Source: Ridgeia piscesae (taxonomy: Eukaryota > Annelida > Polychaeta > Sabellida > Siboglinidae). Taken from it: DNA of 64,000 nucleotides. This document shows, piece by piece, positions 1 to 11,120 of the stretch. Position 1 is the stretch's first letter; each line of letters starts with the position of its first letter. The position numbers were made by a program, and so were the translations under genes. The notes below the pieces were generated by a model. That model worked only from the letters and a program-made list of their open reading frames with translations. It was not told the DNA's origin and did no database searches. Where the stretch lies: NCBI GenBank assembly GCA_025642075.2, contig JAODUO010001585.1, positions 1 to 64,000 of the forward strand, written 5' to 3'.

Positions 1-769
1 ACTTAAAGGGAGGATGCCAGCTCCTCTGCCCAGAATTGGTCAAGCAGTAATTTGTAATGGGAACCTACTGTGTGGGAAAGTTAAACATCAAAGGCTATTG
101 TGGTTAACTCTGCTTGCCTTGGCATTACTCCCAATCCATTTTTATTTTGAAACTGGATGTTCTGTTTATAATTTGAATGAGTTGCAGGCAGAATCTTTCA
201 AATTGCAATTTTTTGTTCTGAGCTTAATAAAGTAACTAAACACATGTTGTAGTCATAAGAATAAAATAGTAAATGAAAAAACCCTAGGAGCTGGTAACCC
301 CACCAGTACTGTAAAATTGTAAAGAATTTTTTATTTCAAAAAACGGTTGTAGAATGAAGCCCACTACACAAAAATAGAATGGGAAAAAATATATATATAT
401 TACGCATTCAGACTTCAACGTTACTCACCAGCATGAGAGATGAGCAAATAATCAACAGAACTATTCAGGAATCATTCTGACGGACTAGGAACAATTTAAA
501 CATTGACTTGGTTAGTACTCGAGTAATAGATCACTTACATTGTCCCATATCATTGAGGCATATCTATAGGTAAGCCAAAAAAGAGGATCTCTTATACATA
601 TACCAGTTTTGTGATTGCCATGGGATTGTGTGCAAACATAGCTAATCACCATGGCAATATGTCGGCATAGCAAACCTTGCATAGCAAGCCTTGATAGAAG
701 AGGGTCCAACATCATGACCACATCACCATGGCAACAGGTCAGAGTTATCATCTTGTTAGAACTTGCACC
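1..769. other. Intergenic DNA, no gene recognised
   Basis: AT-rich sequence with no coding signal I recognise. A 73-codon open frame near the left edge has no recognisable motif, and no splice-supported extension is visible. A short AT run lies near 390-400. Confidence 0.5.
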
Positions 770-1083
770 ACTTTGACACTGTTTAAGCCTGCAACCCACT
801 GCCAAATGTTAATGCGTGCAACATGCTGACACTGTTAGAGCTTGCAACACACTGACATTGTGACAGCCTGCAACACACTTACAAATGTTAATGCGTGCAA
901 CACACTGACATTGTGACAGCTTGCAACACACTGACACTGTTAGAGTTTGCAACATACTGACATTTTGACAGCCTGAAAAACACTGACACTTTTATAACCT
1001 GCAATATGTGACATTGTTTGAGCCTGCAACACTGACACTGACAGATCCTGCAACACATTGACACCTTTATAGCCTGTAACTAC
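770..1083. repeat. Degenerate ~26-bp minisatellite
   Basis: About a dozen imperfect copies of a unit built around ACACTGACATTGTGACAGC followed by TGCAAC. Copies vary in length and drift toward the right end. The short open frame here on the minus strand is a by-product of the repeat. Confidence 0.75.
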
Positions 1084-1206
1084 AAAGACTCCTCTAAAAC
1101 AGTGGTAGGTGCTATTGAGGAGCCACATTTAGAAATTTACCACATAGCTGAATCTGTACATCACCACAATCAAATTATTCCAGAAAAAACAACATAATGT
1201 AAACAA

Positions 1207-1440
<234 letters not shown>

Positions 1441-1554
1441 CTCCATATGTGTATGTACATGCATGCATTTGTTAATAACTGAGCATATCCTACAGAATAC
1501 ACCCAACAGTTATCTTATGACACTTTCAAAACACTGTTTCCATTAATGAAAGCA

Positions 1555-2600
1555 TTACTGTAACTAGGCTGTTGAAATGGTTCGATATATCCAAGGTGAA
1601 AGATTCTGGCATTAGACCAGTAGTGCAATACTAGGACAGAAAGAGGAAACAAAAAGACTGGCTGAATGGAGACACGTGGATAACAACAATTTTAACTCGT
1701 AACTCCACTGGTAGCATGTTCACCAGTCTAAACTCTCTCAAACCGATGTGGGTTCTGGCTGGTGCATTTAAGATGAAACGGATTACCTTGTTCTGAGTAC
1801 ACTGAAGTCTGGATTTGTATTTCTTGGTTAAACCAGAGAACCATGATGAACATGCATAGTCAAAATGGCATTGTATTAATGCTGTGGTAAGAAGTTTTTT
1901 GTTTTCATGTTGATATTTTTTGTATGTCTATACAAAATTTTTAATTTGGCATTTGATTTACAAATAATCTTGTCAGCCACTCTTTCTCCAGTTAATGACT
2001 GATCTAGGTCTATGCCTAGGTATTTAACATGGGTTTGACTTGCCAATGTCGTACCAGCACATCTCACCTGGATGGAACTACAGGAGTTCAGTTTACGTTT
2101 CGACCCAAATAGAATTGACTCCGTTTTCCCTAGATGGAGGGACAATTTGTTATTGATTAGCCACTCTCTGGCTGCCTCGAGTTCTGAAGAAAGACTTTCT
2201 TGAATCAGTTGGGTATCTTTACCCGAGACTAAAAGGGCTGAATCATCAGCATACAAAAGTAGTTTGCAGCGAACAGCTGTGTAAATATCATTAATATATA
2301 TTAGAAATAATAACGGTCCCAGAATTGAACCTTGTGGGACACCACATGTGACAGTCATCGGATTAGAGATCGCTTCACCGATTTCAACTGATTGTTGACG
2401 TCCATATAAATATGAATTAAACCAGGCTATAGCAGATTCATGAAGTCCTATTGCTTCCAGTTTTTGAAGCATAATCTTATGATTTACCGTATCAAATGCC
2501 TTCTGAAGGTCAAGTAGCACCATGCCTACATAATTACCTTTATCTTGCTCTTGTTTTATGAAGTCAGTGAGATATATTAAACATGTTTCAGTAGAATAAT
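1555..2600 (-). pseudogene. 5'-truncated non-LTR retrotransposon (LINE), reverse transcriptase part
   Basis: The minus strand encodes the palm and thumb of a LINE reverse transcriptase of the Jockey/CR1 type. Visible motifs are LLDLQKAFDTVNHK, CGVPQGSILGPLLF and the catalytic YADD near 2256-2267. The frame is open from ~2600 to 1876, then shifts in a T6 tract near 1892. It continues in the next frame through a typical thumb segment (VNMLPVELRV) to about 1690, with weaker similarity to ~1555. No endonuclease domain is present, so the copy is 5'-truncated, as expected for target-primed reverse transcription. The catalytic residues are intact, but the frameshift and truncation make it dead. The exact clade is not determined. 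Confidence 0.85.
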
Positions 2601-2663
2601 TTCTCGAGCAGCTCGAGAAATAAGGCGACGTCGGTTTGTTATTTCCCGAGCAGCTCGCTAAAT
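2599..2663. repeat. Two tandem palindromes of related sequence
   Basis: A perfect palindrome (11-nt arms, 1-nt centre) at 2599-2621 built on TTTCTCGAGC is followed 19 bp later by a decayed copy at 2641-2663 (TTTCCCGAGC). It abuts the truncated end of the LINE fragment. Possibly the terminus of an unrecognised element. Confidence 0.6.
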
Positions 2664-2885
2664 AGCCAGTCCCTATGTTTTATTATTTTATTTTTTTTCC
2701 CCGATTCCCTTTCCCAAAAAAAACTCATAATTCACAGTTAAGGGCTGTTAATAAATACAAGTAATATTTATTCCCACACATATGATAACAATGATTAATA
2801 AAACATGGTTTACTCATGTATTGGGGTAGATGCCACCTTCGTTATCTATCAGTCTAATAAGTAATCAAGAACTGTATATAAAATA

Positions 2886-3305
2886 GGCTTGGGCAAGGAT
2901 TGTTCACTCAAATTAACCATATTTCTGCATCGCTTACACATACAAGTATTAACTTCTCTGGAATAAATTTATATGACTAAAAATCTCATTGTGTTGTCTC
3001 TTTACATGCCAAATCTTGTTCTGATTACTCCATTATTACGCATTCAGTAGCATTTCAAAACAACCTAAAATCAACAAAATAACTGCCCCGGGGGTATGTT
3101 ATTACGCTAGCGCGAGGCCCCCGCGCTCCATCAGGTTGAAAATTGAAGCGTAAACAGGCTTCGATACCAAACGTCGCGTGGTATCAATGTTTGACCAATA
3201 CAATCAGAATAAAGTTTATTTTGAAGATAAATAATTGCTCTACCGATTGGGGATACACACTACGATGAATTAATAAAAAAAACCCGCTAAAACGCATGTA
3301 AACAC
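2886..3305 (+). repeat. Left terminal inverted repeat
   Basis: Pairs with 4168-4576. It contains CAGTAGCATTTCAAAAC, found inverted in the other arm. Confidence 0.85.
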
Positions 3306-4167
3306 AAGCATTTCCATCGCGATTGTCTTTCGATAAATAACTTCACCGTTCAGCATTAGAACATAATAAGTCATCTATGTTAAAACTAATATGTCACGGA
3401 ATTACGTCGATCCTGGCTATACAATTCACCACCAAAAATTATTATTTAATGTCTTTGCTTTAATAAAATCATTGTATATTGGCATCGTAAATGTAATAAT
3501 CCATGTGTTGCGCGTAGAAAGTTAGCTTTATCGCAACGGCGCAGACATTGCAGCGGCGAACGATTGTCGATGCTCTAGCTAAAATAGCAGCGCATTTTGC
3601 CGAATTTCGTAATATTTACTGTTGTGTGGGTAATACAGTTGTAATAAGTACGTCTATGATACGAATAAAAACACCACGCCGTGAAAATAAGTTCATAAAG
3701 ATCGTTAACTAACGTAAACGGCAAGGAAAGGGCCCCCGACGGGTACCAACTTGACTCCCCCCCCCAACAGGTCAGCCTTTTCGTTGCAAGGGCAAACGTT
3801 CGATTTAGCAACAAGCAAATACACGAATTATTTACAATAAATGATCTATAAAATGCAATACGTTACACATGCGACAATTACTAACCGTTATTTGCCTTGA
3901 TATTTAGAAATAGCTGATATACGCATGGAATACAACATTAGCGTCTTACCTAATAACGCGTGCGGCGATCTGCCGAAGTATTGCGACTCGGGGAAAAAGT
4001 AACATCAACTTTCAAAGGCATGCCCCCTCACAAATAAAATGTTATATTCATAAAATTACATGTACTGGATAGCAAATTTCACGCCGGATCGAATGGTACC
4101 ACACACTACGCGATCTGATGCGGAACGGCGACGTTGCTCACGAAATACGACCGTGACATAAGTGGTC

Positions 4168-4576
4168 ATGTTTACTTGCGTTTTAGCGGATGATTTCTTA
4201 TTAGTTCAGCGTAGTGTGTACTACCACTCGATAGAGCAATAATTTGTCTTCAAAATAAGCTTTATTCTGTTTGAATTGGTCAAAAATGGACACGGCGCAA
4301 CGTTTGAGAAGAAAGCCTATTTTACGCTTAAATTTTCACCCTGGTGGTACGCGCGATGAGGCGTGTCACCACAGGCAGATTTTTGTTGAGTAGTGGGTCG
4401 TTTTGAAATGCTACTGAACGCGTTATATTTGAGGAACAAGAACGAAATTTGGCATAGTAAGAGACAACATAATTACGATTTTAAGCTTATAAATTGTATT
4501 CCCCAAAGGTTAATACTTCTATGTGTAAGTCACGCAGCAATATTTTTAATTTGAGTGAAAAATCCTTGCCCAAGCC
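4168..4576 (-). repeat. Right terminal inverted repeat
   Basis: Reverse complement of the left arm with scattered substitutions and small indels. The inner limit is near the shared GCGTTTTAGCGG string. Confidence 0.85.
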
Positions 4577-4578
4577 TA

Positions 4579-5741
4579 GTGTAAACATCCGTCGGTCACA
4601 ATAAAGGCGTAAATAAAAAATTATTATATCATGGGACATGGACATGGTAATTAAAGCGCCTAATTTTTTCCCGTTTTAACCGGATAAAAATCTGAATACA
4701 TTATAATAAAAACGATGCCAATAATATATAATTACAGTTAATCATCAACATATTTTATAATGAATACGAAGTATATAACACCAAAAGAAGTCGTTCCCGT
4801 ATCCTAGGCAGTGTCGTTGCCATTTACCACAATTATTCATGCATCAAAAACAGTTCAAACTTGAAGTATAATAATAAAATTATTATCAATCGCCGCCCCA
4901 ACTGGCAATGTAACAGTCAAATATTTCAAACCACGCGTTTCATTATGTAGCCTAATTAAATAGTTGATCTATTTGTTTCCTGTCGGGCGTTTCAATATTG
5001 CAACAGTCAATATCTACCAAATTTTTCAACGACCAGATTTATCGCGTAAGTAACGAAAAATCTGGTCATTCTAGTTCCGCTCATGCGCATACGATCTCTT
5101 CTCGTACCCGATATAGGTCAAACACGACCAGATTTTTCGCTACAATGTGACGCATATTGTTCATCACGTGACCTGCATTGTTTTTACGTAACAACCAGTT
5201 GTACGCTGGGTCACAGAAGTGGACAGACGTGTTTTATACAAGTACGTCAGAAATTTGAAACGTAACAGTCATGGCAACTTCGAAGTGTGGGCAAGACAGA
5301 GACGTCGGATGGTGTAACTGCAAGCTATCGTTGGGATTTTTGGACGTTAAAAGTTAAGGTTTTTAGAGGCTTAGATAGGTGTGATTTATTTCAGTTTTTT
5401 TATGTTATGCCTGTTTAATCATGCTTTATACCAGCCGTCGTTAACCAGCTGTCAGTCATTTCGCTGTTATATAGGTTCGGTATCCATAGAAGTATACATA
5501 GACAAAGAAATGAGTGTGTCTATCAACTATTTGAGTGTCATTACAAATAAAACTGAAAATCAAATGTGTTTATGTGTCTGTCATACATGAAACAAATATA
5601 TATTTACTATACTATGGTAAAAGGATGATGGGATACAAGCGCAGCATGAGACGTCGTCAACATAACTGTCTTCCGACGATTCAGATGTCTCCCGAAATGC
5701 CTTGCGCTGGTTATATTTCCTTTGTTGTATCGGGTCATTAG
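4579..5741. other. Intergenic DNA with repeated ACCAGATTT motif
   Basis: No gene recognised. GACCAGATTTATCG at 5031 and its inverted partner CGAAAAATCTGGTC at 5056 form a short hairpin, and a further direct copy lies at 5128-5142. A 26-codon frame starting at 5271 has no support. Confidence 0.5.
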
Positions 5742-6525
5742 TTGACCCGTCATGACCTCTGTTCTTTATCACGGTGTCTCTACATTATGTCATACTTGGT
5801 CAATCGACCGATCACGAGGTGTGTGTGTCATAGTGCACGAGTCCTCATTAGCCCCGTCACGTTCTCTGCTTCCCGACATTTCTCAGTCTTATCGAGACCA
5901 CCAGTGGCCCCATCACGGTCTCTTCCTGTCGGTCGATATGTCTCTGTAGTTGTCGGTCGTCAGTGGCAGCGTCAAGATCTCTTCGGCCGTCGCCATTGGC
6001 CCATTTGCTCTGACACTCTAGCTGATAATAGATTATTTAAAGTTGAAAGTCCAGCGCGTCGACTGATGCAGAACTTATTGTCTCATTTTATATGTTATGG
6101 TAAAACGGTACCTGGAACCCTGCTGGATAGGGTGGTATCTATGGGCGAGTCACCAACTAAACGAGCCTTTAATTATCAACATGTACCCAAAACTAGTGTG
6201 ACAAACAATGATGGTCTTGTTGACTCGATTAGACACCTTTTATTTACTGATAATTTTACCAAGCCATATTCACATGAACATATTTTAGTTCATCTGTTAA
6301 CCACTGCACTCTAATATATTACGCGTTTCTTTATTTTAACTGATATACACAACATTCACTGAGTTTTATATATTATATCATGCCACTTTATGTATTGTTG
6401 CTATTTATTTAATTTTATCAGGTTTTTATTCTTCACCGTGTGTCTTTTATATGTGAATGTACGTATGAATATGTATGTAATGTTTCTTCTCCGGCAACGG
6501 AGGCTAAATAAATTAATAATAATAG
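5742..6525 (+). pseudogene. Possible 3' end of an unidentified retroelement
   Basis: A 190-codon open frame ends at 6314. It is followed by ~200 bp of AT-rich sequence, then a small hairpin (CTCCGGCAACGGAG, ~6489-6502) and a tail of TAAATAAATTAATAATAATA type. A terminal hairpin plus simple tail is common at the 3' end of LINEs. The protein matches nothing I can name, so the assignment rests on the tail. Confidence 0.3.
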
Positions 6526-6619
6526 GGCCTACATCTAGGTAATCAACTCTAGACGGCAAGTAGACAAGGAAGCCTTTGGCTGATCGACAGTCTAACCTTT
6601 TAAATATACGGTATCCCGC

Positions 6620-7110
6620 CTTTTAGACGTAGTCTTAGGACCTATGTCAATCGCGAATCGTTATATCCGCCACTAAGTGCAAAACCTTCACCAATTGTCT
6701 CAGGTCTCAGGTAGTTTACTCCAAACAGCCCAAACGTGGGCTGACGCAGGAGTTTGTAGTGCTTCTTGTGCGCATGCGTTTGGTTGTATGTATGTTTGTA
6801 TGTTTGTTTGTTTTACAGGCAATTTAGGTGATTGGGTGTTGTGAAGGGGAGGTTCGAACATTATTGCTGCTTGAAAAGCTATAGGGTTTTCTATTTCAGT
6901 AATGTGTGGTGGAATCATATTACAGATGCGAATTGCACGGGGTAAAATGAGAACACTGCAGTATCGATGCGGCACCTGGTGGCTATGTAATGGCCACGGT
7001 TTTTTATGGTTTTACTAGGCCCGGTGGTGGTGTGATGTTGATTGTTATTTAAAATTTAGTAAAATGTCATGGCTTGTTTGATAATCCTGCGTCGTTTTGT
7101 GAGGTAAAAC
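6620..7110 (-). pseudogene. LINE reverse transcriptase C-terminal remnant
   Basis: Read on the minus strand, the segment carries the tail signature of many LINE polymerases: a Tyr/Ser-hydrophobic-Pro-Arg-x-Ile run (VLILPRAIRICNMIPP) followed by a 'sequence-F-QAAI' helix and a Pro-rich end. Upstream frames up to ~7110 show the usual basic His/Arg-rich linker but with shifts and stops. Highly decayed and inactive. Confidence 0.55.
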
Positions 7111-7531
7111 GGCCCACTATAATCTTAATTAAAAAACAATTTCTTTCGCGAAATTAAAATAGTGCACACCAGAAAAAACTTCCGTAAATGAACAGTTACA
7201 TTAAATATATTATTACTCGTATGACACTACGTCGGGTAAGATGGTTCCGTGCGATGGTTCGATCACCGCCCCGTTGAGAGGGCCGTTACATCCCACCGTC
7301 AGTTCATGCTGAATGACCCAGCATGCAGCTTGGGTGTAATTGAACAAATTCAAGGTAACTTTTCATGAGTTCATACATCCCCCAAGGACTATTGTTATCA
7401 GATGTATTCGTTGCAAACATGTTTCACGATTGCTTACAAATTTGCGACATTAAGCGCGAGAAGTAGGCCTAAACTCGATATTTCGATTTTTCAGACACAA
7501 AATATCGCATCGTACGGATTATCTCATTTTG
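7111..7531. other. Intergenic DNA, nothing recognised
   Basis: Single-copy-looking sequence up to the left target-site duplication of the LTR element. No coding or repeat signal seen. Confidence 0.5.
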
Positions 7532-7536
7532 CATGT
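7532..7536. repeat. Target-site duplication (CATGT), left
   Basis: CATGT here and at 15152-15156 flank the two LTRs exactly, the 5-bp duplication expected of a Ty3/gypsy integrase. Confidence 0.85.
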
Positions 7537-7708
7537 TGTCTTATAACAAAAACTAATATAATACAGAGACAACTCACATTGTGCCAAAACCAGTTTAATC
7601 ACTCGACAACCGACGTTCGTAACTGTCTCGTATAATACAGCCGCTGTGATTGGTCAAGTCCCATGAAGTCCATTTAAAATACCGGCAAGTGCCGCACGGT
7701 ACCTAACA
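7537..7708 (-). repeat. 3' LTR (172 bp)
   Basis: Begins TGTCTTATAAC and ends ACCTAACA on the plus strand, giving TG...CA termini. Equal in length to the other LTR, with three substitutions between them (all transitions). Confidence 0.93.
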
Positions 7709-7726
7709 CTTCCCCCCTTTTTTTCT
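7709..7726 (-). other. Polypurine tract
   Basis: On the minus strand a purine-only run of A's then G's (about AAAAAAAGGGGGGAAG) directly precedes the 3' LTR. This is the standard primer for plus-strand DNA synthesis. Confidence 0.85.
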
Positions 7727-7742
7727 TTGTGTCCGAGTGTCT

Positions 7743-9254
7743 CTAGTACACATAGTCCTTTAGTGTAACGGGAACTCGGGACACCCGGCCCGAACGAGTT
7801 GTCTTTACCCCGGAAGTTACAACACGATCATCCGCTACTGGTGACACGTCTCGCCCGTGCTCTTCCGTCAATTCCGCTGGCTCACTTGTCACGGGTGGAA
7901 CCGCGGCCTCGCTCGGCTCGGACGGCGGCGCTGCCGTTTCGCTCGGTGCTTGCGTTGACGAGTAGTCATAGTTCCTGTACTCTACACCCTCGGATCGTCG
8001 CATCTGATCCACGTGGCGTCTCCACGTAATCCCGTCTACGAGAACACTTCTCCTTTTAGCCATGTCGGTCCTCTGTGATAGTGTCGAACCATGACCTTCT
8101 CTCCATTCTGAAAAGAAACCAGAGTTCCTTTCTCATTTTTCAGAAGTCTCCCATCAACTACTCGTTTGATGTTCGGCTTCAGAAGATCCAACCTCGACTT
8201 CAGATTTCTACCAAACAACAGTTGAGCTGGACTGTGTCCTGTTGTAGCATGTGGTGCTGTGCGATACGCAAACAGAAATCTGTCGAGCTTGTGTTGGATA
8301 GATCGATCCGATCTGTCAGCTTTGACAGCGTTCTTGAAACTTTGAACCATGCGTTCCGCTAAGCCGTTGGTGGATGGATGATACGGAGCGCCAGTCACGT
8401 GTCGGATACCATTCATTTCTGTGAAATGTTTGAATTCTCCAGACACGAACTGAGGTCCATTGTCTGACACAACTTGCTCTGGCAGACCCATTCTTGCAAA
8501 TAAGGATCGCAGAGTAGCTACAGTTTCTGCTGCAGTTGTGTTCCGCATCTCAAAAATGTCAGGCCATTTGGTGTGTGCGTCCACTACGACCAAGAATTTT
8601 TTTCCTTGAAATGGTCCTGCAAAATCGATATGCAGTCGTTGCCATGGGTACGCTGGGTATTCCCATCTGTGCAGCGGAGCTTGTTTCGGGTTGTTTGCGA
8701 CACCTTGACATCCTTCACATCTCTTTGTCACGTCTTCGATGTCTTCATCCATTCGGGGCCACCAGACATACCCTCTTGCAAGTCCCTTCATTTTTACAGT
8801 CCCCATGTGTCCCTCATGCAGTGTCTCCATCACTCTGCCTCGCAGTTTTGTGGGAACAATCACTCTGTTACCCCACATCAGAATACCATGATGCATTGTC
8901 AGTTCGTCCTTGCGATTGAGGTAAGGTGCGAAGTTCGGTTGCGATACGACACCTTCCCAACCTGACTCCACCAGTCGTACCACACGAGAAAGCAGTGCGT
9001 CTCTGTGTGTTTCTCTTCTGAGCTCTCTTTCCGTGACCGGTAACGTCTCAACAACGGTCATGTGAAACATTTCGACCTCACCAGGCTTGTCTTCTGGCAC
9101 CTGACGAAGCGATAGACGAGACAATCCATCACAGTTTGCATGCTGTTTGGAACCTCGATACTCAATTTGATACGCAAAGGCACCAAGGAAGAGACACCAG
9201 CGTTGCAATCGTGCTGCTGTTGTGACTGGTACTGCCTTTCCAGGGTCCATGATA
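7743..9254 (-). pseudogene. Gypsy pol, distal part: RNase H end and integrase
   Basis: Minus-strand continuation of pol beyond the LINE. From 9250 the frame opens with the C-terminal piece of RNase H (TAARLQRWCLFLGAF, then HANCDGLSR). The integrase follows: zinc-binding HHCC (HEGHMG ... CEGCQG) and the catalytic core with Asp in HIDFAGPF, Asp in VSDNGPQF and Glu in STNGLAER. The frame stops at 8036. A second frame (8063-7743) carries the rest of the C-terminal domain (VDGITWRRHVDQMR) and a Pro/Ser/Glu-rich tail ending in KDYVY. The break between them lacks several codons usually present, so a small deletion with frameshift is inferred. Confidence 0.9.
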
Positions 9255-9412
9255 TACTTTCACTTTAGTTTACTTTGTTGTCCTTAAAAAGGATATGCAT
9301 TTTACAACTCATGATCACATCTAAAATATATGGGATGGTCTCAACAAAATGCAAATGAATTTCCAGATGTATACACTACAAGAACAATTCAACCGGGTGA
9401 CATCAATACGAC

Positions 9413-10063
9413 TCATTTAGCATTCAACATTCTAATGGCCACCGGCACAAAACTCCTGCTATAGCGACATGTTTTACATTTTATACAACGGTTTCTCCTT
9501 TGAGACGGAAGTACATGGAAGAACGTAGAGAGCGGGTGATCAGACTCAGTAGCGGCAGCACGAGCTTTCTTAAAAATTGCATGGTCGATTATTTCGGTGA
9601 GCTTTGGTGTAGGTAAACCAATGATCTTGGCAGAAACATGTGAGATTTTCAGAAGCCTGTTACGGTTTTTCACAGAAAGAGCAGGGTAGTAACAAATGCT
9701 GCAGTAGGTTAAGAGAGGCTCAATTGTGCTACGGTAAAGGCGTAGAAGTAGTGGATCAACATAGAAAGCTCGTAACTTTCGAAGAACGTGCAGTCGCTGC
9801 TGAGACTTCTTTTGCACGGCTGTAACATGCTCTGTAAATGAAAAAAATTCATCTAATATAACACCGAGGTATTTGAATGAATCAACCTGTTCCACAGGTT
9901 TACCGTTGATGACAATAGGACTAATGACAGTTCTATTACGACGGAAGTCGATGCACATTTCTTTCGTTTTGGAAACATTCAGATGCAGAAAATTGTTACT
10001 GCACCAACTAGAGAAACGTACCACTGAAGAAAGATATGACTGGTATGAGGCAAAATCATTCAA
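9413..10063 (-). pseudogene. LINE reverse transcriptase, C-terminal part
   Basis: Frame continuing after the lesion at the active site: WCSNNFLHLNVSKTKEM (RT motif D region), FKYLGVILDE (motif E), the thumb with LRAFYVDPLLLRLYRSTIEP and a Cys-rich end (CIKCKTC). Separated by a frame change from the upstream part. Confidence 0.85.
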
Positions 10064-11120
10064 AAGAGCGAGAAAGAAAACCTCACAAATTGGGTAGATG
10101 AATCAACACTACGACAGTCATTTGTATACAATGTGTACAAAAATGGACTCAGAACACAACCCTGAGGCGCACCTGTGTTGCTAACAAGCACTGGTGACTT
10201 TATGTCACCCACTCGAACACACTGCGGGCGATTACTTAAGAAATTGAAAACCCAGTGAACAAGTGCGGCTGGAACTTCTAGTTTCTGTAGTTTATCAATC
10301 ATGACATGCCTTTGTATTGTGTTAAATGCTGAACTGAAATCTATAAATAAGATTCGAGCATAGTTACCAGCTGTCTCCATGTGTTCAAATAGTTTGTGTA
10401 GAAGGCAAGCTATTGCATCGTCAGTGCCTCTTCTGGAACGGTAAGCGAATTGATATGGGTCCAGTTGAGATTGAACATGTGGGAGAATGTGAGACAAAAT
10501 CAGTCTTTCAAAACATTTCATGACGATGGACGTTAGGGCCACAGGTCTGAAGTGGTTTAACTCTGACGGTGATGACATTTTAGGGACGGGTACCACTACA
10601 GACGTTTTCCAGATGGTTGGAATCACACCTATATCCACAGACTGTTTAAACAGTGGCTGAAATACCGGACCTAACTCAATTGCACACTCTTTAAGTAAGC
10701 GGCCTGGAATGCCATCTGGACCAGGAGCTTTATTAGCCTTACACTTTTTGAATTGATTTGTGACATCCACGGTAGAAATGTCAATATCACCTGGTACGGG
10801 TAAAGGGCCAGCAGCTAGGAGCGACTCACACTCAATAGAAAAATCATGGCTGTCAAATATGTTATAAAACAAATTTAAGTCTGAAGCAAATTTCAATGGA
10901 TCAGTAGTTGAAGGGACAGATAATCTGTCCAAACGACCTGACATCTTTTTCAAATGCGCAAAGGCCTGTTTAGTGTTCATGCAGCTAAACTCATTTTCAA
11001 CCTTTTCACGATACCTTTGTTTTGCTTGCGAGATTTCTGTTTGTAGCTGTCTGTGTGCGTTTTTCATTGTGTGTATGTCCTTAGAGCGGTATGCGATTTG
11101 TTTGTTCTTAAGCGTGTTTT
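10060..11120 (-). pseudogene. LINE reverse transcriptase, fingers and palm, catalytic site lost
   Basis: Minus-strand frame with CKANKAPGPDGIPGRLLKE (RT motif 1), FRPVALTSIVMKCFERL, YQFAYRSRRGTDDA, IDFSSAFNTI (motif A with its Asp) and GAPQGCVLSPFLY (motif B). At the place for the Phe/Tyr-x-Asp-Asp motif the frame reads RFSFSLF and stops near 10063; the two aspartates are absent. Coding sense extends slightly upstream of the first Met, to ~11120, where it joins the endonuclease ORF by a frameshift. Confidence 0.88.

Larger units (their letters stand above)
2886..4576. mobile_element. Non-autonomous DNA transposon with long terminal inverted repeats
   Basis: Two arms of ~410-420 bp, 2886-3305 and 4168-4576, are inverted copies of each other at roughly 75-80% identity by eye. 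Both start GGCTTGGGCAAGGAT reading inward. The dinucleotide TA flanks both ends (2884-2885, 4577-4578), which fits a TA target duplication. The ~860-bp centre has no transposase-like frame. The element is therefore a large MITE or internally deleted copy, mobilised if at all in trans. The superfamily is uncertain: TA duplication suggests Tc1/mariner-like, but such long arms are not typical of it. Confidence 0.85.

Noticed and set aside
5271..5360. Short frame beginning ATGGCAACTTCG as a possible first exon
   Set aside because: Only 26 codons, no donor in frame and no downstream partner exon.
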